Source: an uncultured Lachnospiraceae bacterium (GTDB lineage Bacteria > Bacillota > Clostridia > Lachnospirales > Lachnospiraceae). Taken from it: 6,177 bases of DNA. Below are positions 4,497 to 6,177 of this stretch, one piece after another. Positions within the stretch are counted from its first letter, which is position 1, and each line of letters begins with the position of its first letter. The notes beneath the pieces were generated by a model, which was given only the letters and a program-made list of their open reading frames with translations, was not told the origin of the DNA and did not search any database. The position numbers were made by a program, and so were the translations under genes. Location of the stretch: positions 1 through 6,177 of the forward strand of contig CANQEC010000154.1 in assembly GCA_947594335.1 (NCBI GenBank), given 5' to 3'.

Positions 4497-5309
4497 ATGG
4501 AAATACAGCTGTGGCGTGAAATTTTAATGCCATATGACCTGGCAGTCAAAGAACTTACTTTTAAGTTCGAACATTTAATTTATGAGCATCGGAGCAAGGG
4601 TCTGTATTCCCCGATCGAACAGGTGACCGGCCGAGTCAAAACGATATCAAGCATTCTTGATAAAGCGCAGAAGAAAAAAATCACAATCGATGAGATTGAA
4701 GACCGTCTGGTGGATATCGCAGGAGTCAGGATCATCTGCCAGTTCGTCGAGGATATCCAGCGGGTTGTTGAACTTATCCGCAAAAGAAAGGACATGACGG
4801 TCATATCCGAGCGGGATTACATCAACCACATGAAAGAGAGCGGATACCGCAGTTATCATATGATCGTCAGATATCGGGTGCAGACGCTGTCCGGAGAACG
4901 GGAGATCAAAGTAGAAATACAGATCCGGACGCTTGCGATGAATTTCTGGTCCACGATCGAACATTCGCTCCAGTACAAATACAAGAGAAATATTCCGGAT
5001 CATATCCGTGAAAAGCTGGCGACAGCGGCCGAGGCCATTATTGTACTCGATAATGAAATGTCGTATGTGCGCAGCGAGATTATGGATGCGCAGAATTCCT
5101 TCCAGATACAGACAAATCTGGTTTCCGATATTCTGAATACGATCCAGAATCTGTACCGCCTGGCGAACAAGCGGGAGGTCATGAAAATCCAGGATGAATT
5201 TTACCGCATTTATGAATTAAATGATCTGGAACAGCTCCAGCGCTTCGGACGTGAACTTGATATCATTGCGGAAGGCTACCGTGCCCAGCTGCTGACACAG
5301 GATATCTGA
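4497..5309 (+). CDS. RelQ-type small alarmone synthetase ((p)ppGpp synthesis)
   Basis: This protein has 270 residues. It transfers pyrophosphate from ATP to GDP or GTP, making the stress alarmones ppGpp and pppGpp. It consists of a single RelA/SpoT synthetase domain (about 25-195): EQVTGRVKTISSILDK (41-56), RLVDIAGVRIICQFVEDI (70-87, with the metal-binding Asp at 73), NHMKESGYRSYHMIV (110-124, GYRSYH nucleotide site) and KVEIQIRTLAMNFWSTIEHSLQYKY (138-162, with the second acidic residue at E140). There is no HD hydrolase, TGS or ACT domain, so it is not a long Rel. The motifs are closest to RelQ/YjbM. B. subtilis RelQ has about 211 residues; here a helical C-terminal extension of about 60-70 residues (200-270) is added. 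CAGGAG at 4483-4488, 8 nt from the ATG, fixes the start. It has its own promoter. Confidence 0.93.
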   Translation: MEIQLWREILMPYDLAVKELTFKFEHLIYEHRSKGLYSPIEQVTGRVKTISSILDKAQKKKITIDEIEDRLVDIAGVRIICQFVEDIQRVVELIRKRKDMTVISERDYINHMKESGYRSYHMIVRYRVQTLSGEREIKVEIQIRTLAMNFWSTIEHSLQYKYKRNIPDHIREKLATAAEAIIVLDNEMSYVRSEIMDAQNSFQIQTNLVSDILNTIQNLYRLANKREVMKIQDEFYRIYELNDLEQLQRFGRELDIIAEGYRAQLLTQDI

Positions 5310-5325
5310 CACTGTTTGAATGTGC

Positions 5326-5394
5326 CGGCCTGCGCAGAACAAAGGATGTGTCCCTGGCACATGGGCGCCCGTGCGCATCCGGCGTTCCAGGCCG
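5326..5394 (+). other. Structured intergenic element, three nested helices
   Basis: A 69-nt stretch between the synthetase and the methyltransferase gene folds back on itself. CGGCCTG (5326-5332) pairs with CAGGCCG (5388-5394). After a 4-nt bulge, GAAC (5337-5340) pairs with GTTC (5384-5387). Then GGATGTG (5344-5350) pairs with CGCATCC (5374-5380) with one G-U pair. The apex contains the palindrome GGGCGCCC (5363-5370). No T-run follows, so it is not a classic intrinsic terminator. It may be a cis-regulatory leader, a transcript-stabilising stem or a dispersed palindromic repeat. The rest of the 127-nt gap shows no obvious promoter. Confidence 0.5.
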
Positions 5395-5436
5395 CAGATA
5401 CTTAAAATGAACGACAGATAAGATCGGAGAGAGGAT

Positions 5437-6177
5437 ATGGCAGCTGCGCTTCCGCCTCTGTTCCTTGAGCGCGTGCGGGAACAGCTTGGTTCAGAGTTTG
5501 AAGAGTTTCTGGAGGAATATCAAAAAGACAGCTTTTGCGGTCTGCGTGTGAATACGGCGCGGATACCGGCGGACGGCTTTGGGGCTTTGTCCCGTTTTAG
5601 TCTGAGACCGGTGCCGTGGACGGAAAACGGATTCTACTATGATCCCAAAAAGGATGATGTGACACGGCATCCGCATTATTTTGCGGGACTGTATTACGTG
5701 CAGGAGCCAAGCGCGATGCTGCCTGCCTCGCGGCTTCCCGTGGAGCCTGGAAATCTTGTGCTTGACTTGTGCGCGGCGCCGGGCGGAAAAGCGACGGAGC
5801 TCGCGTCCCGGCTTCGGGGGAAAGGAGTCCTGATCGCCAACGACGTGAGCGCGACGCGCGCGAAAGCTCTTGTGCGGAATCTTTCTTTGTGGGGAGTCTC
5901 CAACTGCTGCGTGACAGCGGAGACGCCGGAGAGGCTTTTTGGATCGTTCGGCTGCTGCTTTGACAGGATACTTGTCGATGCCCCCTGCTCCGGGGAAGGG
6001 ATGTTCCGCAGAGACGCGTCGCTTGCACGGAGCTGGGAACAGCGGGGACCCGAAGCGTATGCGCCGCTTCAGAAAGAGATTCTGGATTACGCGGTGCGGA
6101 TGCTCCGGCCGGGCGGATACCTTCTTTATTCGACCTGCACGTTTTCCAGGGAGGAGGACGAGGACGTGGCGGCTTCT
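5437..6177 (+). CDS. RsmF-like rRNA cytosine-C5 methyltransferase (3' end cut by window)
   Basis: The frame is open from ATG 5437 to the last base, giving 247 codons with no stop. The protein belongs to the RsmB/RsmF/NOP2 family, which methylates C5 of specific cytosines in rRNA using S-adenosylmethionine. After an N-terminal domain (1-85, including FCGLRVNT), YYVQEPSAMLPA (about 86-97) leads into motif I LDLCAAPGGKATELA (109-123). Motif IV is VDAPCSGEGMFR (about 180-191, Cys 184) and motif VI YSTCTFSREEDE (about 231-242, Cys 234). The two cysteines are the product-release and nucleophilic residues of the family. GEGMFRRD after motif IV is typical of the RsmF/YebU-like group; full members are about 450 residues, so roughly 200 are missing. 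GGAG at 5426-5429, 7 nt before the ATG, supports the start. By eye it is more GC-rich than its neighbours. Confidence 0.9.
   Translation, partial: MAAALPPLFLERVREQLGSEFEEFLEEYQKDSFCGLRVNTARIPADGFGALSRFSLRPVPWTENGFYYDPKKDDVTRHPHYFAGLYYVQEPSAMLPASRLPVEPGNLVLDLCAAPGGKATELASRLRGKGVLIANDVSATRAKALVRNLSLWGVSNCCVTAETPERLFGSFGCCFDRILVDAPCSGEGMFRRDASLARSWEQRGPEAYAPLQKEILDYAVRMLRPGGYLLYSTCTFSREEDEDVAAS

Noticed and set aside
5597..6028. Minus-strand open frame of 143 codons opposite the RsmF-like gene
   Set aside because: High GC in the methyltransferase gene lowers antisense stop frequency; the translation is Arg/Ser/Pro-rich with no motif.

Overview
The window looks like chromosomal DNA of a spore-forming Clostridia member, most likely a Lachnospiraceae species. 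This rests on an alpha/beta-type small acid-soluble spore protein (SASP), a YlbJ-type sporulation membrane protein, strong GGAGG-type ribosome binding sites, and a partial first gene resembling the DUF6465 family of that group. I see no transposase, phage gene, tRNA, rRNA or CRISPR array. Most of the window is ordinary core chromosome; the interest lies in the intergenic signals and in one uncharacterised coiled-coil protein.

Layout. Positions 1-109 hold the 3' end of a DUF6465-like gene (+). It converges through a hairpin (157-189) on a SASP gene on the minus strand (229-540), whose protein carries an unusual Gly/Thr-rich tail. The gap 541-779 holds a sporulation-type -10 candidate for the SASP, an orphan rightward terminator (671-704), and a perfect-consensus vegetative promoter (721-749). 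That promoter starts a three-gene cluster: rsmD (780-1355), coaD (1371-1865) and a coiled-coil gene with 11-residue periodicity (1892-2509). The cluster ends at a strong terminator (2535-2561). That terminator lies inside the 3' coding end of the convergent ylbJ-like gene (2474-3418, minus), and the last 36 bp of the two genes overlap.

ylbJ and an M23 metallopeptidase gene (3574-4401, +) diverge from a 155-bp spacer that contains two back-to-back candidate sigma-E-type promoters. A RelQ-type small alarmone synthetase follows (4497-5309) with its own extended -10 promoter. Next comes a strongly self-complementary stretch (5326-5394), then an RsmF-like rRNA cytosine-C5 methyltransferase cut by the window end (5437-6177).

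Functionally, two rRNA methyltransferases, coenzyme A synthesis and (p)ppGpp signalling are interleaved with spore genes (SASP, YlbJ, probably the M23 enzyme). In Bacillus subtilis ylbH (rsmD), coaD and ylbJ are also neighbours, so the core arrangement is ancient. Here ylbJ is inverted and a coiled-coil gene is inserted.
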